From: Bemisia tabaci
Taxonomy: Eukaryota > Arthropoda > Insecta > Hemiptera > Aleyrodidae
DNA length: 64,000 nt
NCBI RefSeq assembly: GCF_918797505.1
Contig: NC_092793.1
Span: forward strand, 68,381,660 to 68,445,659
Reading direction: 5' to 3'
Every line of letters begins with the position of its first letter. The first letter of the stretch is position 1. The notes under the pieces are model-generated. The model ran no database searches. It worked only from the letters and a program-made list of their open reading frames with translations, and was not told where the DNA came from. The position numbers and the translations under genes are program-made. Below, in pieces: positions 36,101 through 45,709 of this stretch.

Positions 36101-36798
36101 TCGTAACTTTTTGAATATCTATTTGTGTACTTATTACTCGAAGCATGTAATAAAAAGAAGAAGAACAAAAATTGAATCAAGTGTTCAAAAATATACACGT
36201 TTGTTTAGGTTTTTATTTATTTTACGAAACGCACTACTAATGCTGCATTCATGTCAAACACGTAAAATTTAATAAAAAGTTGATTAGGAACATTCATTGC
36301 CAATTGCATTGATGAGAAATTTACCAAACCATTTCACAAAGAGTTTTTCCTTACTGAGTCTGTCTTCCTTTGAGAGACTTTGAGAAAAAATTTCTGAACA
36401 TCATTTTTTCAAAAAAAATTTCCCTTCTTAATGATTAAGCATTTATATACGACCGTTCGTGTTGTCAGTGAAGTCTTACACGATTTTCTTTTGAAAAAAT
36501 TTAACTGTTAATGGATCAAATCACATGGTTCTTGAGTGTTTGAAAAAATGAATCGCAGTTGAAATGATGATCATAGCGCAATGCAAGTTATACAATTGTT
36601 TTTGAGTCATCTTTTGGGGAAGCTCCTCCCTCCATCATTAAATTATTTCCTCTGAAAAAAACGTCTGTCAGCCATGTAACTTTTTTTTTTTTAATCAAGT
36701 TATTTTCAGCCATGTAACTTACCTTTTGTGGAGAATAATGACGTGAGAAATAGGAAGATTACACTCAATTGAAGTCGAGTTCCATCCCAACAAAGCAT
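21126..36798 (-). CDS. APCDD1 homologue, secreted or membrane-anchored Wnt-signalling inhibitor (7 exons, 525 aa)
   Basis: APCDD1 proteins are cell-surface glycoproteins that bind Wnt ligand and receptor and dampen Wnt signalling (known for the vertebrate family). Coding exons on the minus strand are 36798-36723, 35134-35014, 33017-32599, 31643-31408, 29201-29002, 27982-27778 and 21446-21126; every junction is GT-AG with matching phase. The protein has an N-terminal signal peptide (hydrophobic LSVIFLFLTSLF) and two APCDD repeats. The first contains GKWVSERCEIRSGPEFLLRS and FHGPSWVTPG, then NELQLVRI and MLLGDI. The second contains CEVCR, GEWVSGHCETRP, GGTEFDF and NGCVTVGI, then TSYQPPLIQCAS. 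Sequons at NDT, NSS, NRS and NTS are visible. The C-terminus ends in a short hydrophobic segment (CALVFFQLIYVICNV), a possible GPI or membrane anchor. The length is close to the 514-residue human protein. The 6.3-kb last intron contains another gene on the opposite strand. Confidence 0.93.
21580..22505. repeat. Nested inverted-repeat element, four copies of one terminal unit
   Basis: A unit beginning CGGAGAAAAAACTTCGTGCG, then GGGACCCGAAGTTGAG, lies at 21580 and again at 21901. It lies inverted at 22098-22212 and, more diverged, inverted at about 22400-22505. The inner pair (21901-22212) and outer pair form hairpins one inside the other, as if an element had inserted into a copy of itself. 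It lies in the last intron of APCDD1. Confidence 0.75.
22858..23110. mobile_element. CTGCCGTGC-family TIR element
   Basis: It starts CTGCCGTGCGAAGGAAGAAC and ends with the inverted form GTTCTTCCTTAGCACGACCG. It ends about 160 bases upstream of the TATA box of the nested secreted-protein gene. Confidence 0.85.
23273..23297 (+). promoter_or_regulatory. Candidate core promoter of the nested secreted-protein gene
   Basis: TATAAAA at 23273-23279 and an initiator-like TCAGTC at 23292-23297 lie just upstream of the ATG at 23329. The spacing of about 21 bases is shorter than the usual 30, so the actual start of transcription may lie a little further downstream. Confidence 0.45.
23329..25664 (+). CDS. 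Secreted Cys/Trp-rich protein nested in an APCDD1 intron
   Basis: Exon 1 starts at ATG 23329 and exon 2 is 25269-25664. Exon 1 has two possible phase-0 donors: GTAAGC at 23461 (175-aa product) and GTAACT at 23695 (253-aa product). The frame stays open between them, and either joins in frame to the acceptor TCAATTCTAG before 25269. The N-terminus is a clear signal peptide (KIVIRLFLWLIVCLVLI), with cleavage likely near TRC/VPAR. RSKR at residues 34-37 is a furin-type processing site. Exon 2 encodes six Cys and a Trp-rich segment (CQPWRPWPWLNE, WTWKCSFF), as expected of an extracellular disulfide-bonded protein. It lies wholly inside the last APCDD1 intron on the opposite strand. AATAAA at 25904 falls inside a transposon copy. 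I do not recognise the family; an effector, peptide precursor or cuticle-type protein are all possible. Confidence 0.62.
23797..24321. repeat. Foldback element of 525 bp
   Basis: Left arm 23797-24045 and right arm 24078-24321 are near reverse complements with a loop of about 32 bases. The ends read AATGGAGATGTTG and CAACATCTCCATT. The arms share CACGCTACCGGCTACCCTGA and its complement. The right arm has small indels. It lies in the intron of the nested secreted-protein gene. Confidence 0.85.
24383..24635. mobile_element. CTGCCGTGC-family TIR element
   Basis: It begins CTGCCGTTCTATAGAAGAAC and ends GGCGTTTTTCCTTAGCACGGCAG. The internal family block (GGGGGAAATTTGGCAATTCTC) is present. It lies in the intron of the nested gene. 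Confidence 0.85.
25715..25835. repeat. Small hairpin unit, copy 1
   Basis: TTCCTCCATTTGAATCCACT on the left pairs with CATTTAAATGGAGGGAAAAC on the right. The centre carries ATCGATT-type pairing and ACCGAGAATCGATTGTTTTA. A near-identical unit occurs at 27608-27712. It lies just beyond the stop codon of the secreted-protein gene. Confidence 0.7.
25858..26088. mobile_element. CTGCCGTGC-family TIR element, degraded copy
   Basis: GGAAGAACGTCGTCTGAGCC near the left end and TTTTTCTTGGAGCGACAG at the right end match the family ends. The first bases are missing or mutated. AATAAA inside it (25904-25909) could serve as poly(A) signal for the nested gene. Confidence 0.55.
27356..27608. mobile_element. 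CTGCCGTGC-family TIR element, well-preserved copy
   Basis: It begins CTGCCGTGCCAAGGAAGAAC and ends GGCGTTTTTCCTTGGCACGACAG, with inverted ends matching over about 29 bases. It is about 170 bases from APCDD1 exon 6. Confidence 0.88.
27610..27715. repeat. Small hairpin unit, copy 2
   Basis: It has the same arms and centre as the unit at 25715 (CCTCCATTTAAATCCACT on the left, CATTTAAATGGAGGAAAAAC on the right). It directly abuts a CTGCCGTGC-family element, as copy 1 nearly does, but on the other side. Confidence 0.7.
30808..30938. mobile_element. Short hairpin transposon, GGACGTATTTCTGCC family, copy 3
   Basis: TTGGACGTATTTCTACCAAA at the left and TTTGGCAGAAACACGTCAAA at the right are inverted copies with a few changes. 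The interior is related to copies 1 and 2 but inverted in part (GCATACATTCTTATGGGTCTC). It lies in the APCDD1 intron between exons 4 and 5. Confidence 0.8.
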
Positions 36799-38056
36799 GG
36801 TGTGAAAACAGCTCAAACAACACTTTCCTAACGTTGATCTTCAAATGGGGGAAAAAATGTGTAGCATTTTAAAACCTACTCCAAAGGCTGAGGGCCAGAA
36901 GGAGCACGTGATTTTGGAAAAAATGTACTCAGAGAAAGTTGATCGTCGGCTGTTTTAATTTCGGTAAAAAGTTATAATTCAAATTGAGCAAAATGTCATC
37001 AAGGGTCATCCTAAAAATCTAAGAGGGAACTTTAACAATTCCGCGCAGAATCTCTTTAAGCACAACTTTTTTTTTTTGAAGTCGCACCAAGGTGCTGATG
37101 GAAACGTTCCTTTATAATGTATTGTAGCTGGTAAAAAGAGAGGGCCTTAAAAAGGCTGTAAGCAGCTATGACAAGATAAGGATAGGGCACAATACAATAA
37201 ATACATCGTCCAGTAAAAGCTAACAAAATTGTACTTTAACACCAAAAAACTCAGTAGAAGTATCGGTGCAAATACACCTGCTGATGAGCGAACGTAAGGG
37301 GGGGGGGGGGGGGGGGTGTGTACTGCGCGAGCTGAATGTATACCAAGAGGATCCACGTCGGTTCGCGGCACTGAAAACCGTGGAACTGCACGAGCGGAAG
37401 ACTCGTCAGGATCTCCCAGCAGCGAAGAGGTGGAGTGGTCAGTCTGGGTCCACTCACAGCTGCATCAGTTTTGAGTAATAATTCAATCGGAGATGCTCAT
37501 GTCTCCCACCTCACCACTAGATGCCAGCGGCTTTCATCAAAGGTTCCTCCGTGGAAATCGGAGACGATTTATTTTAGAAACCCGGCTTCCTGAGCGCTTT
37601 TTGAGTCGATTACCGAGGACGCGACACTTCGGCTCGTCTAGTCTTTCACGCAATTTATAAACGAATTTTGACAAAAATGATGAGGGATCATTGCGCGCGA
37701 TGTAGTATTTTCTGTTTGAGTTGGTGACATATCTCGAGACACATCATACTGACCTATAGTTATATTTTTAAGTTTTTCTCCACATTACAATTAAATAGTA
37801 ACCTAACTATCAGTGTAAGGACACATATCACCAATAGAACAAAAAAAGATGAAAACAAATATATAAAAAAATGAGGGTAGAGAATGAGGAGACACAGATG
37901 AAAAGGAGGGAAAATGAAGAAAAATAAAGAAGGAATGAAAAATTAGGAGAATGTAGGAGGAATGGGGAGAAGAAATGAGAGGAAATTCAAATAGTGATAG
38001 TTTGATGAAAAAGCACAGTTACTCGGAATTACGTATGTACAAAAGGAGAGCTTTTT
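36799..38056. other. Presumed 5' flank of APCDD1; no coding exon assigned
   Basis: The APCDD1 start codon is at 36798 on the minus strand, so this stretch should hold its 5' UTR and promoter. I could not identify a TATA/initiator pair. A G-run (37298-37316) and a GC-richer segment (37317-37480), open in several frames, have no nameable motif. Confidence 0.4.
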
Positions 38057-38290
38057 AGCGCCTACAAGACTGCATGAATACCTCACGCATTGCATCAATC
38101 ACAGTGTGGTCACTGCGGTCAGCGTGAAACGCATAGCGCCTACGAGACTGCATGAATACTTCACACATCGCGTCAAACAGAGTGCGTTCAGCAGCGGTCG
38201 GCGCGCGGCGTGAAACGCAAAACGCCTACAAGACTGTAAGAATACTTCACGCATTGCGCCAAACAGCACGGTGCGGTCGGCGCGGCGGCG
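38057..38290. repeat. Three tandem GC-rich units of about 78-85 bp
   Basis: Units begin (A/G)CGCCTAC(A/G)AGACTG at about 38057, 38135 and 38222. Each continues through GAATAC(C/T)TCACGCAT or CACATC-type sequence to a GTGAAACGCA-like end. The minus-strand open frame over them is a by-product of the repeat. Confidence 0.8.
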
Positions 38291-39078
38291 GAAGTTAACA
38301 TTTAAAACCACATTTATGTTTGTTCTTTCATAATTTTTTCGTTCATTTATCATAAATGGAGGGCCTTGTCCGCACAGAGGTAGGTTTACGAAACTTAACT
38401 TTCGCCCAAAATTCCGTGAAGTTTTGCTAGTAGTGTTAACGGGGCTTTCTAAAAAAAAAAAAGGTGTCCAACACGAGTAAACGCGTCTCATGCACCCCTC
38501 CCCTCCGGTACGTTCACTTGATGGTTTTTATTGATATTTCAAAACGAATAAGAGGGGGCCGGTAAAATACAGGCGGCCCATGGCCGGCAAGTAGGTACAA
38601 ATCCGGCCCTGACCACGAACGCAGCAGAATTATTTAAACGAGGCGCCATTTAAAGTGCGAAGTTCGGCAACATTGCTCTACAGTTAAAAACCGTTGCATC
38701 AGTTGGACTTTCAGCATCAATCTACTTCAAAACGTAAACAAACAAAGGGATTCCCTGTCTCTTATCATTTCACATGAACAAATTCCCACAAGTACCTACC
38801 TCCCTATGAGTCATCAACTCAACAAGGAAATATTATAAAGTTAGTCAGTGATCAGTGCTTTCTTGTTATCTCAGGAATCAGTTTTCTTTTATGTCTGCCC
38901 CCTCCTCCATTAGTGTTTTCAGCTAGCTGCTATTTGTAGTTTGTCTTAATCTTTTTAGTTTTATTTCAGTCATAGCCAGCCTCATCTTCAAATAATTATT
39001 TTCATATTTGTCCTCTACCTATACTTGTAGGAACATATTTTCAAGCCTATTCAATTCCTCATACATCTTTATTACACC
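38291..39078. other. Presumed 5' flank of CHMP2B
   Basis: No coding exon seen. The region should include the 5' UTR and promoter of the CHMP2B gene, whose ATG is at 39079, but no clear TATA box or initiator can be assigned. Confidence 0.4.
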
Positions 39079-41146
39079 ATGGCTGAATGGTTAAGTAACC
39101 AAATATTTGGTAAACCTCCTACTATTAAAGGTAAGCCCCTTATCTCGGAACTTTTCAGCAAAGTTGACCCTATATTAAATTCATGAAGATTTTGAAACCA
39201 GTGAGCCAATTCTGAGCCAAACTAATGGCTATTAGACGTTGTAGAAGTGTTCACTTTGAAAACCATGTATGTCAACGGCGTAAGTTCGCAATCACATATC
39301 TCGTTTGCGATGTCTGAAAATGTCCGTCTCTATGTTATTTTTTTAAAGAAGAATAAAGTGACATCATGCCTTGAAGTTTTTGCCGCATTTTCTTTTCTCA
39401 GAGAAGATAATCTCAGAGAAGTTAGTTTAGGTGGGTTGGACCATTATGGTGCCTTAAGAGTCAATGTATTTTGTCAAATTTTTTTCTAACTTGCAGTCGT
39501 TAAGTAGCGGTAGCACGTGGTACATGTGAAAAAAGTCAATTGGGCTCCAAGGTAATTATAGATAGCTCCCAAAAAATTGTGCTTTCCGCTCAAGGTGGCT
39601 CCTAAATTTTTAGGAGAAAGGCAGAGCAATCCTGGTATTATTAGTATTGAAATGAAAGCATCAGTCAGACCTATTGCTCTTAAGACAACCTATGTATAAA
39701 ATCATGAAAGAGAACCTAGGAAAAGAACGGTCCTCTGATTTCTTGACAATCCAAAGAGTAGAAACTGTAAATGCAATTAAGATTAATCGAAATTTTCAAA
39801 CTGAGCTGATGCGCCCACTTTTGCATTAGAATATGTATTATAATGGAAAATATCTTTTAGTAGGTAAACTTTCATCATTTTCATGATGATAGATTGTTAT
39901 TACCCTAACCATAGCACACATCTATGAAGGCGACATTCTTTCCAGTCTTGCCATTGTTATTAATACTCTTATATTTGTTTTTACTGTTTTCTTTAATTTT
40001 TGAAACTCCTGTGTTTTCTAGATTTAACCCGCGAGAATGATAAGGCTGTACGGAAAGCTGGCCGAGAAATAGAGAAAGATCGCAGAGTTTTGGAACGAGA
40101 GGAAAAAAAACTGGTGAGGAGGGACCTGATGTAATTTGGTAGAGATGAACAATTTAGACTTTAAAAAAATTGATAAATGTTGAGAGTAAGACAAATAGGA
40201 GGAAATTCATGTCAATGCTGAAGTAAAAACATTCGTATCACTGGTTGTGACTCATTAGCCTTTGCTAATTTTTTATTTTTGTTTAATGAAAAGTAACAGA
40301 AATTTTTTCTAAAATTTCCGTAATTTCTTTCATTAATTTTAAAATTATCACAATCGATTTTGATTGACAATTTGATTGATTTTATTTATCGTGAAAACAT
40401 GGGCACAGATAGTGACTTAGTCAATGAGGGCTAAAGTGTGTAAACTTGAGGTAAAACGTCCATTCGAGCATAATTTCCCTCATAGAGATTTGCTGTTTGG
40501 TGGCACTTTAGCTTTAACCATTCAGAGAAGCATGTCATGGAGGCAAAACAAGTCTAATGAAAATGGTCCCATTTGTAACAATATTGTTGATTGGCGCTGA
40601 TAATGTAACGAGACATGAAAAATAGTGTTTGCTGATTGACTGAGCCTAGCCTCGCCAACGTTGCCTTGCTGAGTACACCATTTTGACTGTTGCCTTTAAT
40701 TGGTTGGATTTTGATTAGCTTTTTTCTAAATTCCTAATTTGCCTTCGAGATGATTCTTTAAACTTCTCCATGAACCAATTGATTTTTCCACAAAATTTTA
40801 GATCAGATAATTGCAATGCAATCTTTCAAAAATGCCTTGCCACTCCCATCCAAGAAGCTACCAACAGGTTGAAAATGGACTATTAAATTGTCCTTGGTTT
40901 TGAAAATCTATTATACATCAACAATGCACTTTTGGAAACACTCAGCCATATTTTTATGTATATAATTTTTATATTCTTGATTTTATGCTTTACCTCTGCA
41001 TCAATTTTTAATCTTGCTTTTCTTAATAGGAAGCAGAAATAAAAAAAGCTGCCAAAGAAAATGACAAAGATGCGTGCACAATTTTAGCCAAACAACTGGT
41101 TGCTTTGAGGAAGCAGAAAACAAGATCCTATGCTGCAAATACAAAG
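39079..41146 (+). CDS. CHMP2B (ESCRT-III subunit), first three coding exons; C-terminal half missing
   Basis: CHMP2B/Vps2 polymerises with other ESCRT-III subunits on membranes and recruits the ATPase Vps4 for endosomal budding and scission. Coding exons are 39079-39130, 40022-40113 and 41030-41146; all junctions are GT-AG and in frame, giving 87 residues. The product starts MAEWLSNQIFGKPPTIK and continues with the basic helical hairpin characteristic of the family (REIEKDRRVLEREEKKLEAE). It then has LAKQLVALRKQKTR, the segment that separates CHMP2B from CHMP2A. The family's usual length is about 210 residues. The remaining acidic C-terminal half, with the Vps4-binding MIM, is absent and probably falls in the 500-N gap that follows. 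The start codon has an ACCATGG context. RER1 lies on the same strand beyond the gap. Confidence 0.94.
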
Positions 41147-41540
41147 GTAAGGACAATTTCACATCTGATATTCTGTCCTACAATATCCCATTATTTAGAA
41201 AAGGAGGTTCTAAATTTTAAAAAATCGGAATTGAAAAGTATGAGTAAAGTAGGAAATACATAGTATTATTATATTGTGAAGCCAAAACGTGATGTTGCTG
41301 GTGTCTAATTTTTTTACTAAAAAGGGGAACTTCCCAAGCTGCCGCCTAGCCGCCTCCGGTCGGGTCTGAAAAAATTCATGACGAACGCTCTATGGTAATT
41401 TGAATTTATTTGACCCAGTTTCTTTTTGTTTTTTTCCCAACGCCCCCTAGAAACCCCCAAAATAAAATATCCGGAAAAGTCTTGCTTTGAAGCGCATCGA
41501 GCGTATATACGTAGTATAGCAATCAGCCTTCTTATCAGTC

Positions 41541-41612
41541 GGCGGTGGCTCTGCGGTATGCGCGCTATTGCCCGGTGTATCAGCGGTCCGCGTTTCGATA
41601 TCCCGGGCGCCG
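41541..41612 (+). repeat. tRNA-like SINE head or tRNA pseudogene beside the scaffold gap
   Basis: GGCGGTGGCTCTGCGGTATG resembles an A-box region and GCGTTTCGATATCCCG resembles the B-box GGTTCGANNCC. They are spaced as in a tRNA, in a GC-rich island of about 70 bases. The arms do not form a clean cloverleaf by eye, so a tRNA-derived SINE is more likely than a working tRNA gene. Confidence 0.45.
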
Positions 41613-41742
41613 CGCCTCCTTTATTTACGACCAAATTTTACATTCTCCACACATTTTCCACCCATCGAATCCCCATTTAATACGTGGAACTTAAAACACC
41701 CATTAATTTACCACCTCCATCAAACACACATTGATCTACGAT

Positions 41743-42242
41743 NNNNNNNNNNNNNNNNNNNNNNNNNNNNNNNNNNNNNNNNNNNNNNNNNNNNNNNNNN
41801 NNNNNNNNNNNNNNNNNNNNNNNNNNNNNNNNNNNNNNNNNNNNNNNNNNNNNNNNNNNNNNNNNNNNNNNNNNNNNNNNNNNNNNNNNNNNNNNNNNNN
41901 NNNNNNNNNNNNNNNNNNNNNNNNNNNNNNNNNNNNNNNNNNNNNNNNNNNNNNNNNNNNNNNNNNNNNNNNNNNNNNNNNNNNNNNNNNNNNNNNNNNN
42001 NNNNNNNNNNNNNNNNNNNNNNNNNNNNNNNNNNNNNNNNNNNNNNNNNNNNNNNNNNNNNNNNNNNNNNNNNNNNNNNNNNNNNNNNNNNNNNNNNNNN
42101 NNNNNNNNNNNNNNNNNNNNNNNNNNNNNNNNNNNNNNNNNNNNNNNNNNNNNNNNNNNNNNNNNNNNNNNNNNNNNNNNNNNNNNNNNNNNNNNNNNNN
42201 NNNNNNNNNNNNNNNNNNNNNNNNNNNNNNNNNNNNNNNNNN
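41743..42242. other. Assembly gap of exactly 500 N
   Basis: The round length suggests a placeholder rather than a measured size. Missing pieces that should be near it are the last exons of CHMP2B, the first exon of RER1 and the left half of a transposon copy at 42243. Confidence 0.99.
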
Positions 42243-42366
42243 TAGATCTGATTGCAAGGAAAATTCGAAGAAAAATATTTACAGATTTCCCTGAAAACCC
42301 TTATTTTATCAAAGGAAATTTAGTAAGGTCTGAAGGCTCAAATGTCACTCTTCCCTAGCAAGGCAG
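42243..42366. mobile_element. CTGCCGTGC-family TIR element, right half only
   Basis: AAGGAAATTTAGTAAGGTCTGAAGGCTC and a terminal CCTAGCAAGGCAG match the family's right end. The left half is lost in the adjacent gap. Confidence 0.65.
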
Positions 42367-42538
42367 TATGTATAAAGCACAAAAGACATTATTCTCTACA
42401 GGTTACTCAGCATAGGAAAGATTTTTCATTTTAAAAAAAAAATCAACCCTGAATTTTTCTTTTTGATGCAAAATGTCATACTTTTTTCGTTTATTTTTCA
42501 TACAAAAATAGACTTAAACCAATTTGCTTGTGTTCTAG

Positions 42539-45500
42539 CGTTACCAAAAATGTTTAGATGATGTAACTCCTTACACAGTTGGAAGGTGGATCGGCGCTGG
42601 TGTTTTAACACTATTCTTTTTAGCTAGAGTATTTATCCTTCAGGTGAGCGTTTTTGTGTCGAATTTTGTCCATCAAACCCCACAACAAATCTCATGCATG
42701 TGAAAATATGCTAGTAACTTAAGTCAATAGCCAGTTTCATTGGTGGTTCATTTTATTCATAGAGCACCCTCCTAATTCTCTCCATAAAAACTCAGCTCTA
42801 TTCATGGGGGAGTGTTCCCATAAAATACTAGGAAAGCAGTCATTATTACAATTTGCGCTTATCTTATTACATATAGTGACTTTCTTGTCAGGTAGCTCAA
42901 CTGAAACAGCCTGAAGAATTTTACATGTAAGAAATACTTTTTCTATGTTTATTCATGTTCCTTATTTTTTTGTGTTTCAGGGTTGGTATATAGTTACTTA
43001 TGCACTGGGTATATACCATTTAAATTTATTCATAGCATTCCTTTCACCAAAAATAGACCCTGCTCTAGAATTTGAAGGTAAGTTTCACCTCTTAAGTTTC
43101 ATCAATCAGTGCACTTTTTATAAGGCTAGGGTAATTATTGCAGCTAATACTGCTCTTCACAAGCTGATAGACGCAATTTGGAATCATTGTTGTAGACTTA
43201 TGAAAGAGGGTTTCCAAGACCCAATGCATGCTGCATCATAATTTCCTTTTGTCACATGCTGCCCTCTTTTGGACTGAAAGTCAATCTCGAAATGTCACTT
43301 GTTTTTGTGAGAGGGTGCCTTGTTTTGTGACCTGGTTCACCTTTCTACATAGCTTCCAGTGCCTTGAGCCAGAGCTGGTACAGCTTTGGTTTTTTTTTTT
43401 TAGAGATTTTTCTTATCGGTTGATAGTGCCCAGGAAAACGTCCTGTGCTCACCTAACGACAGTTTTTGTGTATAACGTAATAATCATTGCTTCATCTCCA
43501 CATTTATTAATGTGCAAATGATGGCATGCTCCGGTAACAAGGCTCTGTGACAAAATCACTTTTGTCCTGAGAGTCTCCAAAATGTATACATCATAGTGAA
43601 CAAATGTCCAACTACTTAGAAAAATGGCTCGCGGAGCGATCCGAATGTTACTCGCATAGCGAGTGACTGGGGGCCCAGGGGGCGCAGCCCCTTGGCTAGC
43701 TGTGATGGACGCGCTTAGCGTGTCCGGAACGGCCAGTATATGTATGTGAGTAAGCAGATATTCATTTCATTTTATCACTTTGTCACTTTGCTGACTTGAC
43801 GGCGTACTTACTTACACTATGAAATGTGCCCTGTTGCCTTTACTGCCGTGCGAAGAAAAAACACAGTCACTTGTATTGAATTTCATGACAAATTCTCTGA
43901 AAATTACAATGAAAAATGTTCACTTCTTTGTGAGAAAATCGCTGTTTTATCAAAAGAAATTTGGCAATGATCGAGTGTTCTTACAATGCTTTTTCTGAAC
44001 AGGGTAGCATACAACTCAGTTTTCCATATCTCATTCAAGAACAGAGTTTTGCCCGCAAGTCACGAAAGTGACGATTTGTCTATTGTTAAATAAAGTTGAT
44101 GAAATAACCAAGTTCAGTAAAAAAACAAGACCTTTGCACATTTCGGGGAAAAATAAAATTTGAATTAAAATAATAATGTCCCAATAATGAAAATAATTAC
44201 TCTCTTCATAACTCAGCTGCATACACCAAGTTGAAATCTCAAGTAGCGTATTACTTTATTACGTTAATTTATTTTTTTCTTAATTCAGATGATGCTGGGC
44301 CTGGTCTCCCAACAAAAGCAAACGAGGAGTTCCGTCCTTTCATCAGACGGTTACCGGAATTCAAATTCTGGTACTCTGTCATGAAATCCACAACATTCGC
44401 TACTTTCTTCACTTTTTTCGATTGTTTCAATGTTCCAGTCTTTTGGCCTATTCTTGTCCTATATTTCATCTCGTTATTCTGTATTACTATGAGAAGACAA
44501 ATCAAGGTTAGTTCATTCAATTTTCATGATTTTAAGGTGTATCTCTAGACTACTCAAAGAAATTTGTGTGCATAAGAGGTACCATTTTTGTGATTATACT
44601 ATTAGAGTCCATGAACCGTACTTTGAATCCTTAAATTAATGAAGAAATTAGCAGAATATCTGCTAAAATTGATGAATCATACTTTTTAGCCATTAGTTTC
44701 TTCTTTTCATTGACTACACCAATGATTTTTGAAGCTCCAAAAATTGATTTTTATGGAAAAAAGTAGAGTTAAATGAGTTGACTTTAATTTGATCCATCAA
44801 AATCCATTGTAGCTATCCATCCATGTAAAGAAATCATCTCTAGAATTCTCCTCTAGTCACAAGTAAAAACCATCATTAATTTTTTGCCTTTGATACAGAA
44901 TTTTGGAAGATTTTATTTTTAAACATTCTAAAGCTGCTAGACATTCTAAATATCAGAATTTAATTTATTTACCAAAGTATTGCTGATTTTATAGTAGGGT
45001 TTTAGCAGCGTGACATGGTGAATTTTCGAGGAACTGTTGCTGAAAATTCACCTTAAAAGGTGTTAAAAATGCAGTTCATAACTGTAAACTCTGTGAAAAA
45101 TGACACTGTTTTTTCATCTTTCTTTAATCGTTGACTTTTGAAATTATTGACTGAAAAATGTTTGTGCTACCTATGAGGAAAGGAAAAAATTGTAGAAACG
45201 TCTAATTTTGAATGTTTGCTCAACATCGTTGAACTACAGATTTTTTCAATGATGCACAACTGTTAACTCTTGAAACGTTCTGTGTGCATCTAATTTTTTT
45301 TTTCCACCAAAAGAAAGAATTTCAGATTTTCTCACTTTGATTGCAGTGCAGATCATTTAGATCTACACAGCAATGTGCTTATTTTGCAATAAACATTTAG
45401 CATCAGCAACAGTATGTAAAAAATATATCATGACATGTTGAGAGCGAAGAATCTTACAAATCTCCAACTTTTTATATTTAAAATTGCTCCGAAACATTCC

Positions 45501-45709
45501 CATGTTCTGTTAAAAGTGACGAAGAAAATGCTTGTCTATCATGATCTATAAATTACGAAGTAGCTTAGAATTGTCATAAATCATCCATATAACGGTCCTC
45601 TCTTCTTTGTTTACAGCACATGTTCAAGTATAAGTACCTCCCATTCACGCACGGGAAGCCTCGCTATCAAGGTCATGAAGACTCAGGCAAGGTGATTAAC
45701 GCTAAATGA
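42539..45709 (+). CDS. RER1, Golgi-to-ER retrieval receptor; first exon missing
   Basis: RER1 is a four-pass Golgi membrane protein that returns escaped ER membrane proteins to the ER in COPI vesicles. Coding exons present are 42539-42643, 42981-43077, 44289-44506 and 45617-45709, with matched phases and GT-AG borders, giving 170 residues to TGA. The product covers [10 protein letters not shown] and a first membrane span, then [37 protein letters not shown] follows, then [20 protein letters not shown] with MRRQIKHM, and [10 protein letters not shown] at the tail. All are hallmarks of the family. Human RER1 has 196 residues, so about 25 N-terminal residues and the ATG are missing, presumably in the N gap. 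A possible alternative last exon lies at 46602-46720. Poly(A) signals occur at 47665 and 49014. Confidence 0.96.
43627..43736. repeat. GC-rich short palindromic sequence in RER1 intron
   Basis: It contains back-to-back small hairpins (ACTCGCATAGCGAGT; GGACGCGCTTAGCGTGTCC) and a GGGGGCCCAGGGGGCGCAGC run in an otherwise AT-rich intron. It is repeat-like but the family is unknown. Confidence 0.5.
43843..44005. mobile_element. CTGCCGTGC-family TIR element, internally deleted copy
   Basis: It begins CTGCCGTGCGAAGAAAAAAC. It ends in GAAATTTGGCAATGATCGAG, then a decayed terminus (CTGAACAGGG). It lies in the RER1 intron between coding exons 2 and 3 of the present fragment. Confidence 0.6.

Noticed and set aside
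37147..37478. Frames on both strands around the G-run near 37300
   Set aside because: They depend on the homopolymer length. The peptides carry no recognisable motif, and the location fits the APCDD1 5' flank.
41568..42294. Long frames across 41743-42242
   Set aside because: They are created by the run of N, not by sequence.
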